From: Prunus persica
Taxonomy: Eukaryota > Streptophyta > Magnoliopsida > Rosales > Rosaceae
Direction of reading: 5' to 3'
Assembly: GCF_000346465.2 (NCBI RefSeq)
Contig: NC_034012.1
Span: 1,265,134-1,329,133, forward strand
DNA: 64,000 nt
This document shows positions 15,888 through 36,726 of the stretch, piece after piece. The notes below the pieces were generated by a model. The model did no database searches. It was not told where the DNA came from and saw only the letters and a list, made by a program, of their open reading frames with translations. The position numbers and the translations under genes are program-made. The number at the start of each line of letters is the position of its first letter. Position 1 is the stretch's first letter.

Positions 15888-16002
15888 ATGTCTTCCGTGC
15901 ATAATCTGATGCTTGTTTCCATTCTCTCCTCCATATTTGTTGTTACTCTGCTCAGCTTTCCCAGCCCAGCTGAAGCTGATTATCTATACAATGTCTGCCC
16001 AA
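15888..16002 (+). pseudogene. CRK 5' stub (signal peptide and first DUF26 residues)
   Basis: Starts [20 protein letters not shown], almost the same as CRK-C, runs through the signal peptide to YNVCP and then leaves homology at about 16002. The rest of the gene is gone: the next recognisable B/C-unit sequence is the 3' flank at about 16800. This is the remnant of a third B/C copy. Upstream DNA (15456-15660) also matches 17188-17380. Confidence 0.85.
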
Positions 16003-16201
16003 TTGGTGCATATCTCTCTCAAAAATCTGGAAAATTTATCATCAAATTCGAGTCAAGTCTGCAGATTTACATGAAAAAAAGTTCCTGCTTATATTCTGCT
16101 GGCATGGGCAAAAAGTGACACTATGAAGTTGGCCTGTGATAAAATGTTAGAAAAGATTACATTTCTTTTCTGGGTATACGTAGCTGTGGCAACGACTTAT
16201 C
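16003..16201. other. Unassigned sequence between CRK stub and solo LTR
   Basis: About 200 bp with no homology to the CRK exons or introns in this window. It may be filler introduced with the deletion that truncated the stub. No domain seen. Confidence 0.4.
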
Positions 16202-16792
16202 TGTTGTGCGGAAGCGTCAACCAACTGTGAGTGAAAAATAAACAATTACTGGCAGGAGAAAAAAAAATTGAACAGAAAATTACAACAAGAAGAACACCAA
16301 GATTTATACTGGTTCGGCAATTGCCTACATCCAGTTTGGAGACGACGGAGTATTCCACTATAATCAATGGGGATATACAATAGTGTTTACCACTCAATTT
16401 CCCAAAGACCCAAATACACCCAACCTCACACACTCACAAAGGAAGATAAAACAATGATACAAAGCAAAGAACAACTAGAGAGAATTTGTTTCTCTCTTTG
16501 ACAAAATGCCTTTCTTGCTATTTTTCTCTTCTACTCAACACTTGGTTGGATTCTACAAATGAAACCATTTGCTTCCAATTTATAGCCAAAGGAAGTGGCT
16601 TCTCAAAGAAGCCAAATGTTAGGCAAGTCAACAATAGCCTACCACCATTTGTGAAAGCTAATTAATGCATTCCCATTGCAACTTGTCAATAGCCATCACT
16701 TTTGACTATTGTAAAAGCCAATTAATGCATTCACATTGCAACTTGTCAATTTGCCGATATTGTTGACTATTGGTTTGAGGCAATAATCAACA
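16202..16792. mobile_element. Solo LTR of a Copia-type retrotransposon
   Basis: Begins TGTTGTGCGGAAGCG and ends AATAATCAACA, closely like the LTRs at 50712 and 54138 over its first 200 bp and diverged later. It is flanked by a perfect 5-bp target duplication, TTATC (16197-16201 and 16793-16797). No internal retrotransposon sequence is present, so it arose by LTR-LTR recombination. It is 591 bp against 648 bp for the intact copy. Confidence 0.92.
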
Positions 16793-16797
16793 TTATC

Positions 16798-17656
16798 ATC
16801 CTACAGCGTAGCGGTCCCATGCATTAGGAACGTGATTGACAAGGCTTTAAGTCTTCACACCAATGTCTTGGAAAAGTTTTTCTCATTTGTGGGTCTGTCT
16901 GGGTTGAATCCTTCATGGTTTTGTGGTTACCTACTCCCTTTAAATTCTGGCTTACAAGGCACTAATTCAGTCTATACGAAATTGACAACCGGCTTAATTA
17001 GGTAGTTGTGGTCACATCACTGTCCTGTATTGATGACTGGAGTTATGGATACATCTTTATTTTTCTGGTCATCTTCGTATGTCTCTACGTACAAGAATAT
17101 GTAAAATGAAATACGTACAATTTGTGGAATATTCTTAATAATGACGGCCACCATTGCGACGGCGACATGAAGTGGTGGCAGGAAAGAAATGGGGTCAGCT
17201 CAGCTCAGCTGGTTATATGAATCAATCAATGTGTGAGTGTAATATAACAATGACTCTTGCCATATTCTCGGTCAGTTGTATAAAACCATACTCTTCTATT
17301 AGTATCAAGATGTAAAATATTGGAAAATTATTGAGAAAAAAGAAAAGGCAAGAACACAGTTGGGCTGAAAATTCTACCCCTTCCGTCTCCAATTCGTCAA
17401 TGACTTTTCAATAACTCTACTTTCCACATGATTCAACATCACAGGGGCTTCTTCACACCTTCCTTCAATAAAGGACAAAAGTTGACTCCGACCTTAACAC
17501 TCCTGTCAATTTATGAGTACATCACAATCCTGACCAGAGCAAACACGCCAAACTCGGCCTAAAGGCATATTAGCTCACCTAAACCTGTCTTATTTACACA
17601 TTGTAGAAGGAGGTGATCGTGATCATCGGGAAGAGGTTATTGATTTGATTATCAAA
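16798..17656. other. Spacer between solo LTR and CRK-D: 3' flank copy and CRK-D upstream region
   Basis: About 16800-17190 is the third copy of the B/C 3' flank. About 17188-17380 repeats 15456-15660 (AAATGGGGTCAGCTCAGC...TGGGCTGAAAATTCTACCC). About 17400-17656 resembles the DNA in front of CRK-E (CTTCAATAAAGGACAAAAGTTG, ACCTTAACACTCC). No gene seen. Confidence 0.65.
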
Positions 17657-20584
<2,928 letters not shown>

Positions 20585-21680
20585 TGTATATCGAACAAAG
20601 CGTGATCAATCTTTCAGGACTCTACTTTGGAAGTGCTATGATTTTGTTTCATTTCTCTATGCTTTTCATGGTTGCGCTAGCTGTTCTGTTTCTTATTAGT
20701 CTCTCCTCCATGATCCAGAGTTAATCCATCGGTTAAGATGTAATCAAATAGTTTTTTTTTTTGTTGAAAATTAGCGATAGTCAAATTGATTAGTTTGGGT
20801 TTTTCTCACTCACCCAATCCCATGATATTATCACTTTTGCAATTTTTTTTTTGAAATGTATTTTTTTTCTCTCCTCCCTCACTTGAGCCCCAAACAGCGC
20901 ACACATTGCCATGAATGTGCAAAGATGCATACCATCTTCATCCCATTTCTCTCTTGTTATGCCCAAACCTTTCTGAAATGATAAGAAGTTGCGGCCATTG
21001 ACCCAAAAAATAAAAGGTTAAGTTCCAATGAAATAAAAAATTCTTTATAATTATTCTTACAAAAAGTATTGTAAGCTCAAGCGTTTAAAATTGCTTACCC
21101 CTACATCTAAGGTATTAGGTAAGGGTGGGTATTGAGATTGAAAAATTAGAAAACCACATGAAACAGGATTGAAAAAAACCGTTAAAAACCAAGTTAACCA
21201 ACAAATCAAAAAATCAAACCGAACCGGTTCAACTCAATTCCTATTTCAATTTGACATCTCAAAAATCAGGTCCACATCAAACCAAATCAATTGTGTAAAT
21301 ATATATTTTTTAAAGCCCAATATTCAATCATATTAGGTCCTATCCCAACTAAAAAGCCCAAACCAAACACCAAGTGTACCTTTATTGGCCCATTCCACCA
21401 CTAAAAAGCCCAAACGGTTTTGTTTTTTTTGTGGTCAAACCACAAACATTAATTCATTTCCCAAAGTAGCATGTTGAAAAGAAAAGCTCCGCTTTCCCAT
21501 GCATTATCACTTTGAAATTTGATCCCACACGCCACAACTTGGTACACCATGTAGTTGGTGTATCATATAGACGTAGGATATTTGGAATATTTTTAATGTA
21601 GTTAGACATATGTCATAAATAGTTGAAAAATAATTTTACATGACCAAACGTATACTGGATGATATATTAGGTGTGATGTA
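20585..21680. other. Intergenic spacer downstream of CRK-D
   Basis: AT-rich DNA without a gene. A stretch at about 21120-21420 with many AAACC/GAACCGG words and AAAAAGCCCAAAC repeated at about 21350 and 21400 looks like old repeat sequence, but no element ends could be set. Confidence 0.5.
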
Positions 21681-22385
21681 CCCAAAACATATAAAAATGT
21701 CTCCAAAACATCTCTCTCTCTTCCCTATTTTCTTCTTCTTCTTTGCGATTCTACGACTTTACGACTCTCTCTCTCTTCTTGTTCTTTTTTCTTCTTCTAC
21801 TTCCTCTTTCTTTCCTTCTTTCTTTGTTTCTCTCTTTTTTTTCTTTTTCTTTTCTTCTTCTTTTGCGTTTCTGTTTTTTTCCTTGACGCTTGTACTAAAA
21901 AACAAAAAAAGATTTAAAATGAATGTAAATACCGGGAAATTGAGGAAAAAGGAAATGCAAAATCACGTTTCCGCACGATTCAGTCACTGGGACCTCTTCA
22001 TTCTTTCCTTCAATAAAGGACGGACAAAAGTTGCCCGAAACATATAAAAATGTCTCCAAAACATCTCTCTCTTCCCTTTTTTCTTCTTCTTCTCTGCGAT
22101 TCTACGGCTTTACGACTCTCTCTCTCTTCTTTTTCTTTTTTCTTCTTCTACTTCCTCTTTCTTTCCTTCTTTCTTTGTTTCTCTCTTCTTTTTTTTTCTT
22201 TTTCTTTTCTTCTTCTTTTGCGTTTCTGTTTTTCTCCTTGACGCTTGTACTAAAAAACAAAAAAATATTTAAAATGAATGTAAATACCGGGAAATTGAGG
22301 AAAAAGGAAATGCAAAAACACGTTTCCGCATGATTCACAGTCACCGGGGCCTCTTCACTCTTTCCTTCAATAAAGGACAAAAGTT
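21681..22385. repeat. Tandem duplication, two copies with a 353-bp period, upstream of CRK-E
   Basis: Copy 1 is about 21681-22033 and copy 2 about 22034-22385. Both run from AACATATAAAAATGTCTCC through a long pyrimidine tract (TCTTCTTCTT, TTTCCTTC) to CCTTCAATAAAGGAC. The copies differ by only a few substitutions and small indels. ORFs within are low-complexity Ser/Phe/Leu strings and are not genes. The right end overlaps the region homologous to the CRK-D upstream DNA, so the CRK-E promoter side has been extended. Confidence 0.9.
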
Positions 22386-22515
22386 GGCTGCAACCTTAAC
22401 ACTCCGGTCAATTTGACGAGAGCAAAACACGTGAAACAGGGCCTAAACTCTTCTTATGTATACATTGTAAGAGGAAGTGATCGTGACCATCAAGTAGAGA
22501 TTATTGATTATCAAA

Positions 22516-25579
<3,064 letters not shown>

Positions 25580-26754
25580 TGTATATCGAACAATCTTGCA
25601 GGACTGTACTTAGGAAGTTCTTTGATTTTGTTTCATTTCTCTATGCTTTTCATGGTTGATCTAGCTGTTTTGTTTCTTGTTAGTTTAGTTAGTATCTGCT
25701 CCATAGGCATGGGGCCTCTGTATTGGTTTGGTTGCCGTTGTAGCGTTGTCTTTATTTGCCAGTGTTTGCTAATTTTGAAAATATTTAAATACTAATGATT
25801 TAGTAACTAAATAATAATTACAACATAACTACTAATTAAGTAATTAAAAAAGAGAAATCCATATTATGCTATTTAAACTGTTGAAATATTCTACTTCTTA
25901 AGATTTAAAAGGTCATGTAAAGTGGTTGACCCACAGCTTTGCACATGTTTGCGATGAAATATTTCAAGCCTAGGCCGTCTTAGATTTAAAATTAAAATGG
26001 CAGAGCTCAAATTAAATCTGGTGAGCTAATGCGTATCTATCCTGCTCGTGCATAAGCTAAAAAGCAATATTTTCGTATCAATTCAAATGATATTATTTAT
26101 ATATATATTCATTATACGGGTAGCATTCACGCTGATTCAAATATTATATATAAAGAAGCCCCCTCCAGTAAGTTAACCATTATAGTTTCACTGTTGTGCC
26201 AGAAATCAAAGAAGAAGAAGAAACATGCTAAACCCTCAAGTCTCTTTACCTTCTTTTTTTTTTTTTCTTCATATTTTTCTGATGATCAAGCAATTCCTTG
26301 GCAGCATATGAATTATGGAGAGACGTGATGATCAAGCAATTTCAGGATTTTCTTCGTTGTACATGATATCTTCACCAACCATAAAATATAAAGCCTTTGT
26401 CGTTGATTGACAATAAGTTGTGGAGAGACGTGAAGTTGCAGATGAATTCTTATTTATCCATTTAATTTAATTGAAAAAAAAAAAAGCCATGGACGCAGAA
26501 CTCAGAGGAGTCCTTTTTATTTGAATAAGCCCCACAACTCGGTCCTTAAACAGAGGATTGGTCAATATTGTACTACAGCAACCAACTGGGGCAATAAGTG
26601 GATTGATAAAGTCAAGTGTTCACAGCAACCATCTGGGGCAGTAAGTGGTTATCAAAGCAAATACATAATGCTACTAGTCTATTAAACCAAGAATTGAAGA
26701 CACAAGTTCTTACTAGTTTGTACACAACACTACTTTTGACTTCAGCAACAAGAA
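25580..26754. other. Intergenic spacer between CRK-E and CRK-F
   Basis: No gene. About 25770-25910 (TAACTAAATAATAATTA...AGAGAAATCCATATTATGCTA) matches the AT-rich repeat of 48357-48560. Small local duplications lie at 26278-26345 (GATGATCAAGCAATT twice) and about 26578-26650 (GCAACCAACTGGGGCAATAAGTGG and a near copy). Confidence 0.55.
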
Positions 26755-29377
<2,623 letters not shown>

Positions 29378-30355
29378 TGGGGTGGGGCTGAGTATGTATC
29401 AGGAACAATTTATTTTCTTTTCTTTGATATGCTTGTTTGATTGATATATTTGAACAACTGCAGCTCAAGTTAAATATTTTCTGTACATAAAGTAAAACCA
29501 AATTGTCGTTTATTTGAGAGGCCAAATTAAACTTGACGGGTGAGAAGCTTGCTTCTAGCCTTGAACTGAGGTCCAGCTGCTTCTACCTGGTTCGTGTAAT
29601 TCTGCTCAGTTTGCAATCTATCCTTTCTGGTTTCTTTGAAACCAGATCTTGAACAAAAAAACAGAGTTAAGAGGACCATGGTGATGGTGGATCCAATTTG
29701 TTTTGGTATCAATTTTGATATCAAATGCCAATCAGGACTGGAAACAAATTTTCAACAAAACCCAAATCAACCCAAAACCAGCCAACCATATAATCAAGCC
29801 AACACAAGCCACCAATAAATTTCGGATTAATTTGGGTTTGGGTTAGTTTAAGGCCCATATTAAAATAAAAAGAAAGAACTAGAACCCAATATGACGGGCA
29901 ATCCCTGCTGTAATTTCAACCCCCGCATATTATAGAAGCTCCCAAGCGGCCAAGTCCTTTACAAGAGTTCAGGCCAGGAGAAATTTTTGCATCAACAGAT
30001 TTTGATGGACGGACGTGTCCGACCAATATTCCTCGTACTTACCTTGTTCTTTTTGGTCACATCCATCAGAGTCATTCCATGCAGCTGCCTAATTCATCCA
30101 TTCCATGCAGCTGCCTCTTGTTTTTTTTAAAAAATCTTTAGAAAAGTCACTGATTAACGATTTGTCTACTGATTAAAATGGAAAATATCATATTCATCAA
30201 AGAAAGAAAATGGAAAATATCATACGCTATACCTATATGGGATTGGTCAATATTGTACCACAAACGTAAGATAGAATTAAGGGTCAGGAAATCGTCAAGG
30301 AACTAATGTCTTTCCTTTATAAGACAAGTTGCTACTTGTGAGTTGAGCAAGAAAA
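29378..30355. repeat. Spacer repeated three times in the F-J part of the cluster
   Basis: Blocks here recur at 60205-60724 and 63386-63740. Examples: CTGCAGCTCAAGTTAAATATT, AACCAAATTGTCGTTTATTTGA, ATTTGTTTTGGTATCAATTT, TTTCGGATTAATTTGG and TTAGGCCCATATTAAAAT. They precede CRK-G, CRK-I and CRK-J. This shows that those three genes were copied together with their upstream DNA. Small ORFs on either strand are not conserved between the copies. Confidence 0.75.
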
Positions 30356-31944
30356 ATGGGTTCCTCAAGATCAATGCTTTTCTTCATTAATCTTGCTATT
30401 ATTATCTTAAACCTTGTTGCTCCCACCATATCCCAAGATGATGGAATATGCACGCTTACAGCTGATTACTGCTGGAAATGCTCTGATACTGGCACCTACA
30501 CAGCAGGTGACAAGTACCAAGAGAACCTCAACAGCCTCCTCTCTTCCTTCTCCTCCAACACCACCACAAACAATTCAGGGTTTTACAATTCATCCAGGGG
30601 ACAAGACTCCAACAAGATCAATGCAATTGCATTATGCAGAGGAGATCTCTCACAGAACTCTTGTCAGGCTTGTCTCAACAAGTCTACTGATATTCTCTTG
30701 CAAATTTGTTCAACTCATAAGGAAGCAATCATATGGGCGGAGCCTTGTATGGTGAGATACTCACACGACGTGATATTTGGTATTGAACAAACGGACCCTC
30801 TTAAGCATTTGCCTAGCCCAAACTATCCTAAAAATTCTCAACAGTTTGAGCCGGTGCTTACCCACTTGTTGGGTAATTTAAGTGACAGAGCTGCGTCAAT
30901 GAATTCTCTTAAAAAATTTGCAGCAGGGCATGCAACTGTCCCTGGAGGTGAACCAATATACGCACTTGCTCAGTGCACTCCAGACATAGACAAGCAAAAT
31001 TGCAGCAGTTGCCTTAAACAGTCCGTCACAGAAATTCAAACCTGTTGCCGTGGAAGGAATGGAGGAAGAGTCCTTAAACCCAGCTGTAATTTAAGGTATG
31101 AGAATAACAGTTTCTATGCGTCTACGCCGATTCCTTCGTAGATATTCCAGCTCCAGTTCCAGCAGCACCAGCACCTGAGGAAGGTATGTATGCTTATTAT
31201 GGTTACCCTGAAAATCTTCAATTTGATCCATGTCTTACAATTGTGTGGTGTGGTTTTGGCTTTTGATAAGATATCCCATCTGATTTTCAGCAAAAAAGAA
31301 TATCCCATCTGATTTTCAGCAAAAAAGAAGAGTAACACAAAACAAACTGTCATCATCATCGTTGTGGTTTTGGTTGTTTTTGTCACTATTGTCAGCAGCA
31401 TATGTTTTTCCTTCAGAGTAAGGAAACGAAGGGTAAAACTTGAACAAGGTAAGTTCAACCCTGTTTATTTATCTTATCTAAGGTTTTGGAACTCTGTTTG
31501 CTAATTCATTTTCCCCTTTTTAGATGAGACTTCGGAAGAAATAAATTTGGTGGAATCGTTGCAATATGATTTTGAAACTATAAGATCTGCAACAGATGAC
31601 TTCTCTGATGCAAATAAGCTTGGACGAGGTGGATTTGGAGCTGTTTACAAGGTAACAAAACAATCACTTTCACAAGAAAAAAAAAATATTAATCTAAGCA
31701 TGGTTTCCTTATTTTTCTGTTTTAAACATTCAGGGTAGACTAGTAAATGAGCAACCTATAGCCGTGAAAAGGCTCTCCAAAAATTCTGAACAAGGTGATC
31801 GTGAATTTAAGAATGAGGTCATGTTACTTGCTCAGCTTCAACACCGGAATTTAGTAAGGCTCCTAGGATTTTGCTTGAAAACAGAAGAAAGGTTTCTCAT
31901 TTACGAATACGTGCCTAACACAAGTCTTGATCACTTCATTTTTG
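30356..31944 (+). pseudogene. CRK-G: broken CRK (exons 1-4 kept, 1-bp frameshift, transposon in intron 4)
   Basis: Exons by homology: 30356-31183, 31320-31448, 31524-31651, 31734-31944. The ectodomain is almost that of CRK-I (MGSSRSMLFF, DYCWKCSDTGTY, CRGDLSQNSCQAC, CTPDIDKQNCSSC). One base missing after TCTAC near 31127 turns ADSVVDIP into PIPS and a stop at 31139-31141, ending the protein before the TM exon. The intron 1 acceptor region is duplicated (acceptors at 31290 and 31319), a second oddity. Exons 3 and 4 ([20 protein letters not shown]) remain readable. A CACTA element begins 71 bp after exon 4 and no exon 5 follows it. Relics of exons 6-7 at 49440-49906 may be its lost end. Confidence 0.92.
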
Positions 31945-32029
31945 GTATATTTTCTCTGCCTCAAATTTCATATAATTTATAGTAATTTCTTAAAGATTAA
32001 AAAAGTTCATATTTCACTACTACAAAAAA

Positions 32030-33310
32030 GCAAAAAGACGACGGTAAATCACCGTCGTGTATTTGGTTTTTCAATGGTCGTGGAATCCACCGTCATCTTT
32101 TCCCTCATAAACCACGACGCTAAATAACCGTCGTTGTTAAACAATACAACGTCATCAAAAAATACAAAACGACGTCTTTGTACTGCAAAAAGATCTAAAA
32201 AAAGCAATCGAGGATGATAATAGACGACCAATTCTCTAAAAACACCGTCGTTAAAAAGGGAAAATATGACACATATTAAGAGAACAAAGCCGCAAGATAG
32301 ACATACAACGACGACAATAAAAATACGCCGACGTTAAATATAATTTTCACGACAATAAAAAATATGACGTCTTTAAATACATTAGAAGACGACGTTATTG
32401 ATACCTACTACGTCGCACATATAAACACAACCGTCGTACAATTAATTTTCCACTTCGATTTTTCGATAAAAGATGACGTGGAAATAGTTGTCAGTGTCAT
32501 TATTTATGACGTATGTGTTTCTATAGTAGACGTTGAAAAACTAAACAACGTCAGTTACAAATATATGAGAGTCGTATTAAAAAATTTATACGTCCTATTT
32601 TCAGAAACAAACAACGACCATAAATATTAGACGTTGTTAAATACAACAACGTCGGAAAACAATAAAAACAGACGTGTTTAGTCTGCTAAAGTTCTACAAC
32701 GTCTCTTATTTACAAAAAACCGTCGTGAAATAAATTTTCCACTTCGATTTTTCTAAAAAAGATGACGTGGAAATAGTTGTCAGTGTCATTATTTACGACG
32801 TATACATTTATATAGTCGACGTTGTATTTATATGTATTCATTACTCACGACGCACTTAATAATATAGACGACGTTGAACGTCTAAACAACGTCGGTTCCA
32901 AATAAATGAGAGCCGTATTACAGAACATATAGACGGCGTAGATTATGATGGGAGCCGTATTACAAATAACGTCGTTTAATTGTTATTAGACGGCGGTTAT
33001 AATGAATTTCCGTCGGAATTAATTTCGTTCCTCTTCGTTTATAAAAGAACTTGCGACGTGGAAAATGTATGATGACGTCGTATTTTTTAACGTTCAGATT
33101 ACATATCTCGTTTTTTAGACGTCGGTATTATGGGATTGGAGTCGTGTTATTTTGAATTACATGGCGGTTCTTTATCCTTCACCGACGTGATATCCTGAAT
33201 AATTGCTTCACAATAGCGTCGTGGTTCTTCATTGTTACGTTGCTTTAAGACGTCGGTAAATATGCTGAATAACTGATTCACAATAACGTCGTGTTTTATT
33301 TGAACGTAGA
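32030..33310. repeat. CACTA subterminal repeat block (left end)
   Basis: About 1.3 kb filled with short motifs of the type ACGACG, ACGTCG, CCGTCGT and GACGTCGT in both orientations, often as facing pairs (for example GACGACGGTAAATCACCGTC near 32036). In other CACTA elements such motifs bind the TNPA-type protein; that role is inferred here. Confidence 0.85.
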
Positions 33311-33375
33311 AAGTGAAGAAATCACATTACAATATATTACAAAATTAATGTCATACACTGCCAATTACATAAGCA

Positions 33376-36300
33376 TCATTCAATCCATATATCTTCACAC
33401 CCATCTCGAATATTTTGACCGCCTAACTCACCTACCAGTTCATCAAATGTGTCAACATTTGGCATCCCTCTAGTAAATGGCTCACACTCAATTATCACAT
33501 CACCTAATACTTCATCACCAATAACATCATTATATTCTCTACTAGGCATTGATAACACTACCGACCAACCACGATGCATCGGGTCGTCAACAAAAAATAT
33601 TTGTTTGACTTGAGAAGCCAAAACAAATTGGTCATTCCTATGTCCAATTTTACTCAAATCTACAAGGGTAAATCCAAGTTCGTCGACTACAAGACCAGAA
33701 CTATCTATCCAATCACACCTAAAGACTGGGATTGTAAACTTTTGGTAGTCAAGGTCCCAAATTTCTTGAATGACACCATAGAAACCCATATTTGAGAGAA
33801 TTGGGTTTTTATCCTTGGCACTAGCAACTTGCATGGTATGTGCAAGTAAATAAACTCCACTATTTTGAGTTGTCCGCACATCATCTTGTGCCTTGATATT
33901 GAATTTAATACCTTTAATAAGATAGCTCCTATATAATGGCACTGACATGTTTGGACCAGCTGCTAGCCACCTTAAATTTTCTGATACGCCATGATTGTCT
34001 TCCTCAACTTCACTTTGAACCTGCAAATTAATCATATCTTAATTCATCCTAACATATAAATAAGAAGAAAATTAAAAGAGAAATACGTTATTCAACAACA
34101 TATACCTTGAAGCGTAGCCATTGAATGAAAGTGCTATTGTGCTTATCCTGCAGCCACTTTGTTCTCTTTCTAAATTTTGGATAAGCAGTCTTGATGTGGA
34201 TCATATGTTGCCTACATGACACGAAAAATTCAAGCATTACGGTCCCAAATATATAAGATAAACATAAGAAATAATTTTAAATGGAAACTTAAAGAATAAA
34301 ACTCATACGTACTCGATATAAGGTAGGACTTCCTCCGTATTCTCCAAGACATATAGATGTGCTTGATTCAACAGGTCCTGATCAACTACGCTCACTGTGC
34401 AACCTGATAATGGCTTTGAAACTCCTATCTTTTGGCTTGAAGGCACTCCAACTGTACTAACATCAGATAAATGCTGAGTACAAAACTCTACCGCTTCTTC
34501 AGCTATATACCGCTCAGCAATGCAACCTTCGGGACGAGTACGATTCTGAACATACCCCTTCAGCACTTTCATATATCTTTCAAACGGATACATCCACCTA
34601 AAATATACTGGCCCACATAGACGAACTTCTCTGACAAGATGTACTACTAGATGAACCATGATATCAAAGAATGAAGGGGGAAAGTACTTCTCAAGCAAAC
34701 ACAGAGTAACTACTACATCTTCTTCCAACTTATCTAGCTTGGAAACATCAACAGTCTTTGCACATATAGCATTGAAGAAGAAGCACAAACGAGTTATTGC
34801 ATACCTTGCAGGCTTCTCCAAAACAGAACGAATTGCCACAGGGAGCAATTGTTGCATTAAGGTATGACAATCATGTGATTTAAGGCCAAGAAGTCTTGAA
34901 TCTTGTACAGATACAAGATTTTTAATATTTGAAGAATAACCTTCAGGGACCTTCATACCATAGAAAGAATTGCAAACCTCTCTCTTCTCTGCTCTTGACA
35001 AATTCCAAGGCCCAGGAGGCAAACGAGTACGTCTTTCTCCATACTCGGGTTGCAAATCAGTTTTGACCCCCATGTTCAATAAATCTAATCGAGCAGCAAT
35101 CCCATCTTTATTTTTTCCAGGGATCTCCAGCAATGTACCAATGATACTATCGCAAACATTCTTCTCAATGTGCATAACATCTAGGGCATGCCTCACAGGA
35201 AGGTATTTCCAATACTCGAGATCAAAGAATATTGATTTCTTCTTCCAACAAACTCTGTCACCATTTTCAACCATATGCAGCACTTCTTCTCCGGTTAATG
35301 GCTCGGGAGGTATGCCATATTCAGGTTTCCCATTAAAAGCTGCACGTTGCCTCCTATATGGATGATTGATTGGTAACCATTTTCTATGCCCAATGTAACA
35401 AATTTTGTGGCCATTTTTCAACCTGTGACTAGGTGTATCATCGCCGCATATTGGACAAGCTTTATATCCTTTAACAACACAACCAGATAAGTTTCCATAG
35501 GCGGGGAAATCATTAATTGTCCACATTAATGCAGCTCTGAGTGTAAAGTATTCTCCATTATGTGCATCATACACTCCTCTAATCCCAACCCACAAGGATT
35601 TTAAATCATCAATCAAAGGCTCCAAGTAGACGTCTATATCATTTCCGGGTTGTTTAGGACCGGAAATCAATAAGGTTAANNNNNNNNNNNNNNNNNNNNN
35701 NNNNNNNNNNNNNNNNNNNNNNNNNNNNNNNNNNNNNNNNNNNNNNNNNNNNNNNNNNNNNNNNNNNNNNNNNNNNNNNNNNNNNNNNNNNNNNNNNNNN
35801 NNNNNNNNNNNNNNNNNNNNNNNNNNNNNNNNNNNNNNNNNNNNNNNNNNNNNNNNNNNNNNNNNNNNNNNNNNNNNNNNNNNNNNNNNNNNNNNNNNNN
35901 NNNNNNNNNNNNNNNNNNNNNNNNNAGTCAAACTCTTAGCTGTCTCATGTGATTGAAACATCCTTTTAAACCTTGGAATTGGGGGAAAATACCACACCAC
36001 CTTCGCTGGCACACCCTCTTTCAAGATTGCATCTTTGCCTTCCTTCCACCTTGAGATACCACAAGTAGGACAATTAGTTGAATCCTCATACTCCTTCCTA
36101 TACAAGATGCAATCATTGGGGCATGCGTGCATTTTCTCATAACTCAGCCCCAATGCACACAAAGTCTTTTTAGCCTCATACATGGAGGTTGGTATTGTAT
36201 TTCCTTCTGGAAGCAAATCGCCTTGAAGTATCAATAATTCTGTAAAACAGACATCACTCATCCCATGTTTTGCCTTCAAATTATACAACTTCACTAATGC

Positions 36301-36726
36301 CGATAACTTCGTGTACTTTCTACAACCAGGGTACACTGGTTGATCTCCATCCCCAATCACATTGGCAAACTCATACGGATTCGAACCAAAATCACCAAAA
36401 TCATTATCATCCATATCAATTTCTTCAGACACAAAACTGTACCTACTATGGCCATCATCTTCTTCAACATTTCTGCTAGCATTAGTAGTTGCTTCCCAAG
36501 GTTCTCCGTGAAATGTCCAATTCTTATAGCTTTGGTCAATTCCATTAAAGTATAAGTGATCCCTTATAATTCCAACCCCAAACAACTTCAAATTAACACA
36601 TTTAACACATGGACAACGGATATGTGTTGTAGTTAGAAGATTTTCTACAGCAAAGTTCAAAAATGCTTCCACCCCAAACTCATATGCCTTCGATCTTCTA
36701 TCCGAGTGCATCCATGACTTATCCAT
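33376..36726 (-). CDS. CACTA transposase, TNP2 type (with DUF4218 and DUF4216)
   Basis: Catalyses excision and insertion of the CACTA element by binding its ends. Exons on the minus strand: 36726-34313, 34211-34106, 34020-33376; together they form an open frame of 1054 codons including 82 unknown ones in the gap. Domains in order: Transpos_assoc (MDKSWM, then IRCPCVKCVN), TNP2/Transposase_21 (WYFPPIPRFKRMF, LMWTINDFPAYGNLSGC, CPICGDDT), DUF4218 (LPVAIRSVL, HLVVHLVREV, GPVYFRWMYPFERYM) and DUF4216 (FRCDWID, GFTLVDLSKIGHRNDQF). The ATG at 36726 (MDKSWM) is typical of the family. No stop or frameshift is seen outside the gap. Part of the catalytic region lies in the gap, so activity cannot be judged. 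Confidence 0.92.
35680..35925. other. Assembly gap (246 N)
   Basis: A run of N within the transposase exon. It keeps the frame (82 codons), but the gap length may be an estimate. Confidence 1.

Noticed and set aside
21640..22333. Ser/Phe/Leu-rich ORFs upstream of CRK-E
   Set aside because: They read through long pyrimidine tracts of a tandem repeat; low complexity, not conserved in frame.
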